Positions 33,123-45,444 of a DNA stretch of 64,000 nucleotides are shown here, one piece after another. Below the pieces are notes generated by a model. The model saw nothing but the letters and a program-made list of their open reading frames with translations. It was not told the origin of the DNA and did not search any database. Within the stretch, counting starts at the first letter, position 1; each line of letters starts with the position of its first letter. The stretch is from Amoeboaphelidium protococcarum (lineage: Eukaryota; Aphelidiomycota; Aphelidea): contig JALECJ010000254.1 of assembly GCA_023515745.1 (NCBI GenBank), positions 1,178,001 to 1,242,000 of the forward strand, read 5' to 3'. The position numbers and the translations under genes were made by a program.

Positions 33123-36100
33123 ATGGAAGTTATTGATCTTACAGCGGAGGATGATGGACAGAGATTTCGTTAGTTGGTAAATGAAAGATTACCTAATCAG
33201 TTGGATGGATTATCACTGCTTGGTATATATCCTGCGTATGGAAAATTGCTATTTCCTTTGAGATATTTATTAAATAACGCACGCCAGAAGTATTAGGAGG
33301 GTTATCAAGTGGGTGGTGATCATAATAATGATTATGATTCAAATGCTGCTGATCTGTTCAAAGTGTAGTTGAAGTGCTAGTAATTGCCAGGTGATATTGG
33401 GCACGAGTTGCACATCCTAGTCCCGAATACTCATAACCCATAATAGTCATAGCTGATCGGTATTATCTGTCAAGATAGTGCCAAAATTATTTTTAGATTT
33501 CTGATGGATCCCTTCCTACAGTAGAATGTTCAAGTATCCGTCACCATTCCTGTTCATAATGCTCACCGGTAATCTCTGAATAGTCCCAGTAAGTAGTTCA
33601 AATGCTATTGCTGGATATCCCTGTATGGTGATCCAAGACAATTGGCGGATATCAGAAAAGTGTGTCAATTGTTGGATATGAATGTTGTGCCTAGAGATAT
33701 CGCGATTGATTAGTATGCTGGAGTTCCTCTTGGTGGTGCTTCTTCTTCGTCATCATCTTCTATGAACTGTTAATAGAATGGAATTAGGGAAACTGTCACG
33801 CAGAATCACATCATTGATTCTCTCAAGAATTTGCAGAGTGATGACAGTATTGAGGAGAGTGAGTAACCTGCTGCACTGAAATCTGATCTATTTTCTCATT
33901 AGAAGATGGCGTTGACTTTTATGAAGAATCGCGAGTCTGGGCGTGGCAATAGTGTTGTGGGGTCTTTTTATAAGTAGCAGGGACTCGATTGCTGGCTTAA
34001 TACTGTCACTAGTACTAATTAGGATAATGTTCCTGATGAGCCTAAAGGTGGAATTCTGGCTGACGATATGGGTCTGGGAAAGACGCTTACGGTGATTTCT
34101 CTTATTCTATGCCATCCATTCGTTGCTTAGAATATCAATTAACGCGGTAATATTCCTGCAGCACCTTAAGCGTAAAATAATTAATAGGCAGTTTTGGAAG
34201 CTAAAGCTACTCTGATCATATGTCCTGTGTCTGTTTTATCTTCGTGGTAGGATTAGTTACAGGAGCACGTTGAGTTTGAGAGTCGACTGGACGTGTTGGT
34301 GTATCATGGCAAGGATCGCGAGAAATTGCAGGATCCTGCCATACTTTAGAAATATGATGTTATTCTTACTACTTATGAGACTGTGAGAGCAGATTACAAG
34401 AAGCATGGTTCTATTGTGACATGCAAATAGAAGAAGAGGAAGACTAAGAAGCAGAATCCGCTTATCAATGCTAGTTAGATTGATCAACTCTAAGATCTTC
34501 TCGATAATGATGATAATCTGGCACTACTTGATGAGGCTGTACAGCTGGGACGTAGTTAGAGATCGACAACTATTAGTGACTCTGATTCTGATTGTAGAGA
34601 TGATGAGGCGGAGGATGGTAATTAGAGGGCCAGAGCTCCTATGGAGCGACATAAGAGTCCTTTATTTTCCCTGCGCTTCCATAGAATTGTTCTGGATGAA
34701 GCTCATTATATCAGAGAGAGTGCTAACATTACATCTGAGGCAGTATATCAGCTCAAGGCAGATCGTAGATGGTGTCTGACGGGAACACCAATTGTCAATA
34801 AGTTGGAAGATTTATTTGGATTGATCAAATTTTTGAGAATTGAGCCATTTAGTGATGAGAAAGTATGGAGGAGTCGCTTCAGTAAGACTGCACTCCCTAA
34901 TGCCAACTAGTCTAATTATTATATTCCACCTGGCGTGTTACAGCGGGCGGATGAAAGTATGGTCATGCTTAGAACTCTTATGAAGTGTATCATGCTCAGA
35001 AGAACTAAGGATTAGAAAGTTAATGGCAAAAAGATCATTGACCTCCCACCAAAGGACGAGTAGATTGTGTACATTGAATTGTCTCCTCAGGAGAGGAAGT
35101 TGTATGATCATGTGAAGCAATTCGGTGTCACGCTGTTCAAAAGACTTGTGGCGACGGACGAAGTGATGAGGCATTACACTCAGATTTTGGAGATATTTCT
35201 GAGATTCCGGTAGATATGTACACACTCTAATATGTGTGATGGTAAGCTCGACAAAATGCTGCATGGATCCTTTTAATCACTATTTCACAACAGCAATGAT
35301 GGTCATCAGTTTGCATTTAGGTTGGATATGGCCAAGTAGATGTTTATGGCTTTGCAGGAGAGTGGCGATGATATCTGTAGTCAGTGTATGGAGTATGTCA
35401 CGTAGTAGGATTGCTAGAATTGGTGTCTGATCACCAGGTGTAGTCATTTGTTTTGCAGCAAATGCGCGGATGAAATGCTTGATGCTGATGCTAACCAGTG
35501 TCCCGCTTGTGATTAGATGATTAAATTGTCAACTTCTGCTCTCTCTGCTCGAAAGCCTGACGTTCATAGAATCCCATTTGACCAGTTACCGTCTGTCGTG
35601 TAGAATGGCAACAATCGTGATGGTCGCACTACACCTGGCTCCGCTTCATCTTCTCAAGCATCTTCATCATCTCGATAGCTCACTATGGCCAATCGTGTGG
35701 ATGGTGGCGATGATGATGATATAAGAGTTGTGGGTAATGATTTGGATGCTGAGTTGCGTCAAAGGGAAGACATTGAGCTATTCGGTCTTGTTGACGACGA
35801 TCCTCAGTATAATGGCAGATATTCAAAGATCGAGTGTCTCAAGAAGGAGACTCTAAGTGCAAAGTTTTAATATGTTCTCAAAGATCTACTTCAACACTTG
35901 GATACAAAGAGTGTGATATTCAGTCAATGGACAACTTGTTTGAACATCCTGGAACATCATTTGAATAGACACGGTGTTAAATTTACGCGTTTGGATGGGC
36001 AATGCAATTTAGCACAGCGTTAGGAAGCTCTTTAGTAATTTAAAAATGATAAGAGCATTCATGTACTTATCATGTCATTAAAAGCCGGTGGTGTTGGTAT

Positions 36101-36695
36101 CAATTTAACCTGTGCTACTAGAGTGTATTTGATGGATATATGGTGGGCGTAGGCTTCGGAGTAGTAGGCTATTGATAGAGTTCATCGCTTGGGGTAGACA
36201 CATCCTGTCACTTGCATCCGGGTTATCGTGAGTAATTCCATTGAGGAGAATGTGCTCAATTTACAAAAGAGGAAGGCTGAAATCGCGTAAATGGCTCTGT
36301 CTGACAAGAAATTGGCTGGATTGAACGGCAATAATGATGGCACAGCTGAGGAAGATGCCGATAATCAGATTGATGTCAAAGGTAAAGGTCCCAAGAAGAG
36401 AGACAGGGCAAAGCGCCGCCTGGACAGATAGAAAATGCTTAATTAGCAGAGGCGGATGCGCGTAGAAGATTTGCAGTATCTGTTTACAGGTGGCAATATG
36501 GATGATGAGTTTGAAAGGGAAGATAATAATAGACAAGGCTCATCGAGTTAGAATAGCTAATAACAGTAGGCGCGTTAGAATGATCGCACCAGAACTTAGA
36601 AAGACGATGATCAGTCTAGTGACGATTTTGAGATACTGCCTGATGTTAAGCATTTCAGCAAGAAGTAAAAGGCACCAGTGATTATTATATAGTGA
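33123..36695 (+). CDS. SNF2-family ATPase with RING finger, Rad5/HLTF/Uls1 class
   Basis: A 1190-residue intronless protein. The first residues [10 protein letters not shown] form a SUMO-interaction motif (VIDLT with acidic flank). The ATPase starts near residue 310 ([20 protein letters not shown]), with DEAH as [11 protein letters not shown] and motif III as [19 protein letters not shown]3HC4 RING (about 755-800: [21 protein letters not shown]) lies between the lobes, as in Rad5, HLTF, Rad16 and Uls1. Motifs V-VI are [12 protein letters not shown] and [13 protein letters not shown], the latter with Gln as TAG. A Lys/Arg-rich then Gln-rich, acidic tail ends the protein. RING plus SIM suggests a SUMO-targeted or PCNA-directed ubiquitin ligase in replication repair. 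No HIRAN domain is clear. The frame ends TAG TGA. Confidence 0.92.
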
Positions 36696-36957
36696 AAATA
36701 GAATTAGTTAATTACTGCTCAATGTTTTGAGAATGCTTTTTCCCATCTTGTTAGGATTTACTGATCTTTGCAAATCTTTGTTCATTGATAGAACACAATG
36801 CCAATCATGTATAAAATGGCGACGAGCGTGCTAGTAATAGATACAAAGTTAGTGAGAAAGATAATTAAGTCAACTTAAAAAATGTAGCATGTATTAATAC
36901 TGTAAATCAATCAATATCACACATACAATGCTTATATCAATGCTAGATGTACTGTAA

Positions 36958-38514
36958 TCAACCGGATGCTTAGTTTACAATCAGACTAACAATACATACT
37001 GGCATCACAATACATCCAGTGATTAATAGAATCATCGCGAATACTCTAGTCATAGTCCATGATTTACCCTCAGTTGCTTTCAAGTAGAAAAGACTAGGCA
37101 GAATATAGCAGATGGTCGTACTACCAGTGGCACCAACATAACCCAACACCAGACTGAGATCACTGACAAAGAACGCAATAATATAACTCAGAAGCAGAAT
37201 AACAAGAGTCATACAGATGAATTTAGTATTATTCATCTTCTTTGTTATAGCAGTTACACTAGAGAAATTACTAAACACACTAAAATGCTTTCCCTTCACA
37301 GTGCTAACATCCTAAGCACTAGCTGGCGATAGAGACACGGATCCTTGATACTATTATTACTATTCCGCAGTCGATGGATCTGACTATGGTACAGATCTGT
37401 ACGCATCAGCAGCTCTACTTATAATCTTATCCAAAGACGCCCGGCATGGATGCAACTACAAAGGATACGAGAACAGCATCAGAATCGCGTACGCAATACG
37501 CCCAATGGTGACTGGCCACGACTTTTAAAAATTTATTATTATATTACCAGCCGCGTCATTACCAAACATCAAGTATCCGAAAATACCAAATGCAATATAA
37601 GACACCATGGAAATTCCAATACAACTAACAATCACAAAATTGAGTCTCTTCAAAGAGTTATTGCGGAGTTCATTATGCACAGAAAACAGATTCTAATGAC
37701 AGGTGAACGCAAATACAAACACAGGCAATGCTTTAAGGAAGGTTAGCTTTGGGGCAAATATCTCAATATCCTCAACCGGAATGTGAGATTGCGTGCCATT
37801 AAAGAACATGTACACGATGAGGACCATCAAATACAGAATACCACCCAACGCGACAAATGAAGTGTACTTTAAAGAGTCTAATCGCTTCAGGAAACATAAC
37901 GGAGTAATGACAGCCATGAAAATAGTAATCCACATCTACCTGGTCAACAGTACGTGTCCCTCGGGGAAGACATTAAAATCATGCAGTACAGATGGTGCCA
38001 AATCTCCGATAATCACCAGATATGACACACCAACACCAAAGCATTTAATAGCCACAGCAATGTCAAAGAATACAGCAGCTTGGGGATACGTGATCTTGCT
38101 CACAGAATTAAATGATGCCGAGCGGCCAACCAGTGCAGCGCATCTAGCCAACAAATAAAGTCCAAAAGCAGCTGCAGATCCACTGAGCATTATCACAATC
38201 ACCGCCAGACCGATGCCGAGCGTAGTTATAGCATTCGGCATCGCAAGTAGTCCAGCACCCATTATAGTATTCAGGATATTAATCATACTAGATGGTATAC
38301 CCGCAGTGCCATCTCCATGATCATCATCCATCGGCACAGATTACTCCAAATCTAGGTATTGTACATCAGTGTCATCACTCACAGAGATACTCTACTACTT
38401 ATTAATATTACTATTGCTACTGGTATGCTCTACATCTTGATGCACTAGCAATGGTTGACTGTACAGCTACTCTGATGAGGAATCACGACTAGCAAATTGT
38501 TATCTCAAACTCAT
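36958..38514 (-). CDS. Amino-acid transporter, SLC38/AVT (AAAP) family
   Basis: A 518-residue intronless polytopic protein of the amino acid/auxin permease family. After a Ser/Gln-rich cytoplasmic N-terminus of about 65 residues comes the family opening GIPSSMINILNTIMGAGLLA and MPNAITTLG. About ten to eleven transmembrane helices follow, including KCFGVGVSYLVIIGDLAP, FKALPVFVFAFTCHQNLFSV-like (ALPVFVFAFTCHQN) and SYIAFGIFGYLMFGNDAAGN. A long Ser/Gln-rich loop (about residues 370-410) precedes the last helices. AVT-type carriers export or import amino acids across the vacuole or lysosome; the substrate is unknown. The conserved HQN Gln is TAG. It is convergent with the SNF2-RING gene. Confidence 0.92.
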
Positions 38515-38992
38515 TTTTATCACAAATTCAGAGGATTATTATATTCAAAAGATTAAAGAAATTACAATCAGCAATAAACCTTTTTTAATTGCAAGACTAT
38601 AAAAATGACGTGACAAGCTATAAAACTTATGTAAGCCTATATAGATTTAAAGGGCGAGATGGTCTCAAATATTATAGAGCGCCCTTACTATTTGCTGGGA
38701 AAAAGAAAGAAAAAACAAAATCGATAAAATCTTGAGAATCTCAAAAAGCCTCCGGTCCGGTCGGCAAATGAACAAATCATCATCAGAGAGTCGTGTGATT
38801 GGCCCAAACAAGATACAACTAAAATCATAAAGAACGTCAGACAATGAGGGAGATATCAGCAGAATACGTTGACGTATGTTTAAGTAGAGTGAATAAATTA
38901 ATGCGAAATATCTTTTTATATAGAGTGAATAGAGTATTATTGAATCAGAATTAAAGTAATACTATAAAAGTTTGAAATAAAAGACATCTATA
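38515..38992. other. Intergenic region
   Basis: A/T-rich DNA between two minus-strand genes, with a purine run (GGGAAAAAGAAAGAAAAAAC) near 38697. It serves as promoter of the transporter gene and 3' flank of the AAGAB-like gene. No gene seen. Confidence 0.55.
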
Positions 38993-39667
38993 TCAGTTGA
39001 ATTAGAATCCAGATTGAGACAGCAGCTTGCCTAATAGCTTTTCAGCTTGAGCATGTCGAGCATCTATATCCAGTTTATCTTGATAGTCCTATCTAAATTA
39101 CCGGGCTTATTTCACTAAATACTCCAAGTTATCATCCTCGTCATCCTCTTGTTCGTTGACGCGTTAATCTTTTTAGATTTCAATACTGGCCTCTTCTTCC
39201 ACTTCATCACCACTAACATCACTCTACTATTATTACTACTATTGGTCTAGAACTATATCCGCGAGATGACACTCAAGAGCATCCACTATGGAGGTAAAAT
39301 CTTCATTAAAATGATATATTTAACTAGATAAATCAGAATCCAAATTCTAATCAAATTGGGATTGATCTCTACAAACTACGATGCAGTCTTGAGATTCCAA
39401 TAGTGGAATTAGTTTCTATACTAAATCATCATGTACATGATCCACAAAGAGGATTAAGAATCTACTATGACAGTCCTCTACCTGGTGTTAATTACTTAAT
39501 ATTACATCCACCGCGGCGGAAAAGTATTTAGTTTTTACATTCAATTTACTTAATTCTGTATTAGGCATTTAGTAGTGATTCTACAGCTTCTTCAACAGCA
39601 ATTGCCCATCTTTACCCACAATGGTAAGTGACGCATGGATAGACTGTTATTCTCCTTACAATGTCAT
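38993..39667 (-). CDS. AAGAB: Alpha/gamma-adaptin-binding protein p34-like (AAGAB/Irc6)
   Basis: A 224-residue intronless protein. The N-terminal part is a degenerate GTPase-like fold: SLTIVGKDGQLLLKKLQNHY, then VKTKYFSAAVDVILS (animal AAGAB: NKYYSADINLCV), FLILFVDHVHDDLVQKLIPL, IVVCRDQ and FTSIVDALECHLADIVL. A Gln run written entirely with TAA/TAG and an acidic linker follow. The C-terminal helix (NLEYLVKQARQFRQDYQDKL, then HAQAEKLLGKLL) corresponds to the short p34 C-terminal domain. AAGAB chaperones clathrin adaptor AP-1/AP-2 assembly in the cytosol. The match is at the level of pattern, so the call is moderately sure. The start is the first in-frame ATG (39667). Confidence 0.65.
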
Positions 39668-39897
39668 TTTGTTCGATTATTTACTGTTAACGCTGGACGA
39701 ACGCTTAGAATCTGCAGATATCCAGACTCGCGCGTTACAGTCGAGAATGTGAAACGAAAAGAAATAGCGCGCGATCGAAAACAGAACCATTTGAAAGTAT
39801 CAGACAGCGCTGGCCTATCAAGTATACATATTTAGAGACAACTTTCAAATAAAGACTGCACGATAATTAACATTTAGAATCAACAATTCACTTACTT

Positions 39898-40350
39898 TCA
39901 AACTTGAGCTGCTGTTACTTTGGACGGACGAGCAGCGGGGATAAACCAAAGGAGTATGTACGCGAATCCTATGGCCAACACCACTATGGACAAGACGAGA
40001 ATGTACACTGGCTGCATCTCTAGCATGAGAACTCCGACAAAAACGTAATACAGACCCCTACCAAGTAAATTATTCAAAAATCCACAGTACTCAACTACAA
40101 GGAATCTCAATTTAAACTCGGCCATAAGAATAGTGACTCCAAACAGGATCCCATAAATGCCCAAGACGAATCTACACGTACGACCGTCAGTCAGATGTAA
40201 CATTTAATGTACTTCTTTAAAGTGGGATTTTCAAAGTCATTACAATTTAAAACTGCCAATGCCAGATATTATCTATAATATTCCCAAGACTAACAATAAA
40301 ACTCCGACGAATACATTAGCTATTGTATAAAAGATATCCTTTTTCAGCAT
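39898..40350 (-). CDS. COPI-associated/Tvp15-type Golgi membrane protein
   Basis: A 126-residue protein with four hydrophobic segments. Exon 1 (40244-40350) gives MLKKDIFYTIANVFVGVLLL; exon 2 (39898-40171) gives the diagnostic FVLGIYGILFGVTILMAEF, then FLNNLLGRGLYYVFVGVLML and a last pair of helices ending AARPSKVTAAQV. The intron is 72 nt (40172-40243, GTAATG...TGTAG). The L-Y-x-x-L-F-G...EF and LGRGLfYiF motifs define the COPI_assoc family (yeast Tvp15), Golgi membrane proteins of vesicle traffic. The start codon overlaps the last codons of the upstream ankyrin reading frame (ATGCTGA, different frame, same strand). Confidence 0.85.
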
Positions 40351-42047
40351 TTTTTAGGTGTTGTTTATCGTTGTTGAGCTCCTCCTATTTGTAAAAAGTG
40401 AGTAGGGAACAACGCGTAAGTAAAAATCTCTTACACGGAATTTACTAGATAGACTATTAACTTTTATTCTGCTTAACCTTACGATTTTAATTTATTAATA
40501 TAACTTGACTTAATGCTATCACCTGCTTGCTCATTTCTATCAATGTCATCAATTACAGCGGTGGACACAAAAGGACCAATTTCATGATTCCGGATTCCCG
40601 CACAACGCCTAACAGGGCCCACAATGCTGCTGCAATTTCTAACAGATGGCGCTTTCATGCTTACTAATTGCATTTACGACTTATCTTCATCAAATTAAAG
40701 ATCTTTAAATACCGCCGTGCGCACCGGTGCCTCCACTAATGTTTTATCCTGTATGCGCTACTTCCCAATTAATCGCTTCACCTTCTTGGTACTGTCTAAT
40801 ACTAAATGTCTCAACCGCCATAGATTATTTTTAAGACTCGATTTTAAAAGTGGCCGGTCTAAAGTAGACGATGATGATGCAGTGCCAGATTGCATAATAC
40901 GGTTATCAATAAGTCGCAACAGCTCAGCATTCTCATTCATCTGGGCAAAGTCTCGCGCTGTCAACTTTGCGCATAAAACACCATCAGCATCATAAATGTT
41001 ACCAGCATGAGAAATGTCAGCATTACACTCCAAGAGTAATTCAACCACTGGCGCGCTCTCGCAAGCCACTGCAGCCATCAGCGGAGTCCAATTACTCTTT
41101 TGATTTCGAACATTCACATCAGCACCATAATCGAGTAATAGTTTGACGGCAGTCGCATTACCCAAAGATGCGGCAAAAATAAGAGGTGTATCGCCAGATG
41201 CGTTCAGCTTGTATAGACTGGATTTATTACGCGAGAGGAGAGCCAGGAGAGCGGGAATATTATCCAACTTGATGTATGAAAAGATCTTGGGCTCCTACAA
41301 AGACTGCGAGCCACTAATACCATCCATCGAAGAGTCATATCTATCAGCTGGTGGCTAGAGAGGTCCTTGAACAGCTTCTAAAAAGTAGAAATTACGCGCC
41401 TTCTAAGCAATTTAAATACAATCTTGGCCACAATTGTTTTTCAATCGAATATCTGCACCTTTATCCAGAAGAAGTCTGGCCACAGGGGCGCTGTCTAAGC
41501 TACCTGATGACGCCACGTACATGAGTGCTGAGTAACCATTTATACGATTCTGGGTATTGACATCGGCGCCATTACGCAATAGAATACGCACACATTCGGC
41601 AATCATCTTTGAACACGCTAGCATAAGAGCTGTCATTCCCATTATTTGGCCGCGTTAATTTACATCAAATACTGCGGTAGATTAAGCGGTTAAGAGCAAC
41701 TATAGCGCAGCGGAATTCCCACGATACGATGCAATCATAAGAGCCGACATTCCAAATTGAGTCTCTAATTGATTACAGTGCTTTTATAGCATTAATAAAA
41801 ACGAATCTAGCAAATACTTAATAATAGATAATTCACCATAATATACTGCAATGTGCAAGGCGTTCCAGCCGTATTTGTTTTGTTGTATGACGAATTAAGG
41901 TGTAGCGAGCCTCTTGCATAATACCAAATTCCCATCAGCGATGGCACAATGTAATGATGATGCTCCACACACTGGGCCTTCTGCTCTCTGAAAGTCATGA
42001 CTTTATTAATTATTCTGCTTGCAATCTACTATTCGCCGCAGAGACAT
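40344..42047 (-). CDS. Ankyrin-repeat protein
   Basis: A 567-residue frame with about six to eight ankyrin repeats: SLHCAIADGNLVLCKRLATP, GWNALHIAVYYGELSIIKYL, GMSALMIASYRGNSAALQLL, MGMTALMLACSKMIAECVRI, GYSALMYVASSGSLDSAPVA, GDTPLIFAASLGNATAVKLL and WTPLMAAVACESAPVVELLL, the latter two separated from the rest by a linker. The C-terminal about 170 residues are unassigned. The frame, read with TAA/TAG as Gln, ends at a TGA (40344-40346) inside the start of the next gene. The last about 45 codons may therefore not be translated; a GTAAGG donor at about 40480 could lead to a spliced end. Partners are unknown; ankyrin repeats bind proteins. Confidence 0.8.
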
Positions 42048-42524
42048 ATTTAGAGATAATTCTAATTAAAAACTCCTGATTATTGAGGAGTATAGCTATT
42101 TGATGATTGATCGATGGGAAGAAGAAAGCTTAAAGATCGGATCAGCGCAAAGATCAAACGCCCTTTGTTAAACTTGCGCACTTTTGCCTATCCCGTTGTG
42201 CTTGCTGTCTGTCACCTGGCAACGCGGTGACTTTATCACTTTAAAATATTCCGGATGATAAGCCAACTGATTGGGTTATTAACAGTAACAATACTTCTTA
42301 CACAATTCAGCCGACAGGATTGTGGAGTAATTGAACAATTGACGCTATCGCTGAGAGACTATAAGCGATTAAGCTTAACAAAGTGCTGGTGAAAGAGAGA
42401 AAATAGTCAATACAAAAATACAGTAGTTAGTATACGAATATCATATTTCAGTACTATACATTCACTCAAGTCAATCATACAAACAATCATTACAGGCCAC
42501 GCACCCGTTAAAGTAATCAACAAA
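42048..42524. other. Intergenic region
   Basis: Promoter of the ankyrin gene and 3' flank of the protease gene, both on the minus strand. AT-rich; no gene or notable repeat seen. Confidence 0.55.
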
Positions 42525-43937
42525 TCAATTCTGTACCAAGAATAGAGACTTGCTCTTTCTCAAATCATTCAGATAAGCACCATCAACTCCATCAACATCT
42601 CTTCCCTTTGGATTCAAATGAGGCTTCATCTAGGCTTCTTCATCATCAGCATTCTTGGCGTAAGAGTAATAAATCTATCCATAAGAATCATAGCCCTCCT
42701 TGTTGTAACAAGATGCAGCACCTCCGTGCAACTGACCGATAACTCTCTTGGTGACTGCATCAAACAGAGGGCTACCACTGCTACCAGGCTCCGTGGTACC
42801 TCTTGTCCACTTTGGAACAGTCCAATGATCACGGACACCAGAGCGACCACAATAGTTACCCCAACATCCAGGACTGACAGAGATATCACTGAAAGAGATC
42901 TTCTTCACATCAACACTTGGATGATGGATGCCGACAACGCTCTCAGCAGAAGAATTAGATGCAGACCATCCAGACAGGTAAACGTTGAAAGCCTCAGGGA
43001 TCTCTTCGATAACCTCAACCAGTGAGTAATCAGAATTAGACCACTGAGCCAACTTCTTCATTCCATGAACAGTCTAAGTCTTGCTAGCAGGAGAACGATC
43101 ACCGCAGCTCTAGTATTCATAGTTGAACAACAATAGGTTGTTGGACACATCTTTACGACCGATGCAGTGATAGGCGGTCAGATACAGTTGACGGCCATCA
43201 TTCTCAGCATTATTCAACATGGCACCACTGCAGAATCCACTGCCAGAGTTGGAAAGGATCATGGCGACTGAGCGAACCTGATCTTACCAGCCATCGCCAG
43301 CTTCACAAGCGACATCTAGATTGCAAGAGCCACTTCTTCCAACAGTCAAAGGACGGAACCCGTGGATAACTTTGGAGACGTGGACAGTGCTTCTATCGGA
43401 CTTTAACTCAATCAACTGCAGCAGCAACTCATTGGTATCAATAGGAGCAATGGCAAACTGACGGAACTCCTTGTTGTTCAGAGAGGTGTAAGGCCCAAAC
43501 ACTTTACCACTCACAGAGTTAATAACATAAAACTCAGCACTTGGGCTCAGTTCAAACTGGTCAAATTGCAAGTTCAAAGACAGCGCCTTCTCTGATTTGA
43601 TGCGCAGAGATTGGATACGAATGTCGCCAATCACCTCCTCAGAAACCAGATTGCGATCGCTTGAATCGGTCAAGGAGACGTCAACATCGAAAACCTTACC
43701 AAAAGTATACTCACCATAGTGCACACCAGCCATCTACTCTTCAATAGCCACTTATTCGCTAGCCAATTCAGCATTGTCAATATCAGCAGGTAACTCCAGC
43801 GCAATAGGGGCATTTTCAGAAACAAACGTCAGCTCCTCCTAGATCTAACGACGGAGCTGAGCATCACGAAAGACCACTTGCGCAGATATAGAGATTGCTA
43901 CTGATAAAGCTGCTGCAAATTTCGTTAATAAAACCAT
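42525..43937 (-). CDS. Secreted trypsin-fold serine protease, lysyl-endopeptidase-like
   Basis: A 470-residue intronless preproenzyme. The signal peptide is MVLLTKFAAALSVAISISAQ. A propeptide-like region of about 210 residues precedes a catalytic domain opening SGSCNLDVACEAGDGWQDQV, then RSVAMILSNSGSGFCSGAML. The triad is visible: His in LYLTAYHCIG, Asp in NSDYSLVEV and Ser in TTEPGSSGSPLFD. The following VIGQLHGGAASC closes the specificity pocket. This layout (CEAGDGW..V.S.A.I, YHC, GSSGSP) is that of lysyl endopeptidase-like S1 proteases of bacteria and some lower fungi. It is probably secreted to digest external protein; cleavage specificity is inferred only. Gln as TAA/TAG occurs in the body, so it is adapted to the host code. 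Confidence 0.9.
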
Positions 43938-44275
43938 ATTTGAATGCAATGATATTAAAATGCTGTGATATAGCAGTAATAATATGGTTGTTGTTGTTGA
44001 TAACAATGGGAAAGAGAGGGCAGGCAGGTGGGCGGAGAAACGACCAGAATGATAAAGGTTTCGGACGTTTCACAAGATCGCGTGATCAATTCGGCTGGGC
44101 AGTCCGCGTTTCACCGCATCGATCGAATGGATGGATTGATGGCGATGACGATAAAATGGCAAAGAAGGTGAAACTGTTTCACGCGCATATTCCTCCCTGT
44201 ATAACGATTCTCGCACTGTATTACTAATGTTCGTCCTCAACTTTATAATCATGATTACGTTTACTTAGTTCATAT
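43938..44275. other. Intergenic region
   Basis: Promoter region of the protease gene and 3' flank of the dehydrogenase gene. Contains a GTTGTTGTT run near 43987. No gene supported. Confidence 0.5.
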
Positions 44276-45444
44276 TCAATCGTACTTTTTAATTTCAATG
44301 TTGTTCATTTGCTCTAATGCCAATTGCAGAGACTGAGTTCCAAGTCGACCATGGCCTTGAGCTTTTAACGCACGGTACAATTGATGAGCCACTGCGAGTC
44401 CTACCAGATTTCAATAAAATCACAAGCATATTTGTAGTCAGTTAAAATTAAAGAAACTTACCAGGCAGTGACAAGTCAAGGCGTCGTGCTTCATCTAATG
44501 CAATCTCCAAGTCTTTGATGAAATGTTCCACATAGAAGCCGGGTTAAAAGTCTCTTCTTAACATTCTTGGGCCATAATTCGTAAGAGACCAACTTCCTAC
44601 AATATTATCGGAGGCGAACATCAGCGATATTACAGTACAAAATATAATCTTACCAGCAGCACCGGAACCTACGGCTTGAATGACAGTGTTCAAGTCCAAA
44701 CCAGCCTTGTGTCCGTATATAAGAGCTTCCACTAATCCGACCATCATTGTGCTTATCAAGATTTGGTTAACCATTTTTGTGTGCTGACCGAAACCTGCCG
44801 CACCGCAGTAAGTCACGTTTTTGCCCATAGCTTTAAACAGCGGATCTAATTGAGACACGACTTCTTATTCACCGCCAGCCTACACACAATTGACAATGCA
44901 CAAGAAGTAAATCAAACATGTGGTAACAGCTTATTGGTCAAATTTACCATTATAGACAGAGTGGCATCACGCGCACCAACATCACCGCCACTGACTGGCG
45001 CGTCAACAGCGAATATGCCTTTCTCCTAACATACCGATGCAATCTATGAAGCAAGAGATGGCTTGCTGGTAGTCATGTCTATAACTACAGATCCGGCTTT
45101 CAAGTGATGAAGAATTCCATTATCTGCATCAAGATACGTGGATTCGACATCAGCAGGGTAGCCAACAATAGTGAATACTACATCAGATTACTAGGCAACC
45201 TCTTTAGCTGAATCAACAACCTGAGCACCAAGTTTCTCCAATGGAAGAGCCTTGGCTTTGGTTCTACACACTGTGTTACATAGTGTTGCAAATCGATAAG
45301 TTACATGGCATACCTGTTGAACACCGTCATGTTCTTGTAGCCGTTATTTATTAAATGTTCACACATATAGCGTCCCATAACTCCAGTACCAATCCAGCCA
45401 ATTCTTGACGCCTTGCTTATAGTCACCATTTTGTTGTCAGACAT
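44276..45444 (-). CDS. Beta-hydroxyacid dehydrogenase (3-hydroxyisobutyrate dehydrogenase-like), 5 exons
   Basis: An NAD(P)-dependent oxidoreductase of 310 residues. Exons in transcription order are 45314-45444, 44948-45263, 44654-44879, 44462-44596 and 44276-44400, with introns of 50, 68, 57 and 61 nt (GTAAG/GTATG/GTAAA donors, GTAG acceptors). The dinucleotide loop is [18 protein letters not shown]. The family signature is [20 protein letters not shown], continuing as AGGEQEVV. The catalytic Lys lies in [14 protein letters not shown]. The C-terminus is [15 protein letters not shown]. The family includes 3-hydroxyisobutyrate dehydrogenase (valine breakdown), tartronate-semialdehyde reductase and GLYR1-type enzymes; the substrate is open. 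An in-frame ATG at 45513 would add a basic leader that might target mitochondria. Confidence 0.9.
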
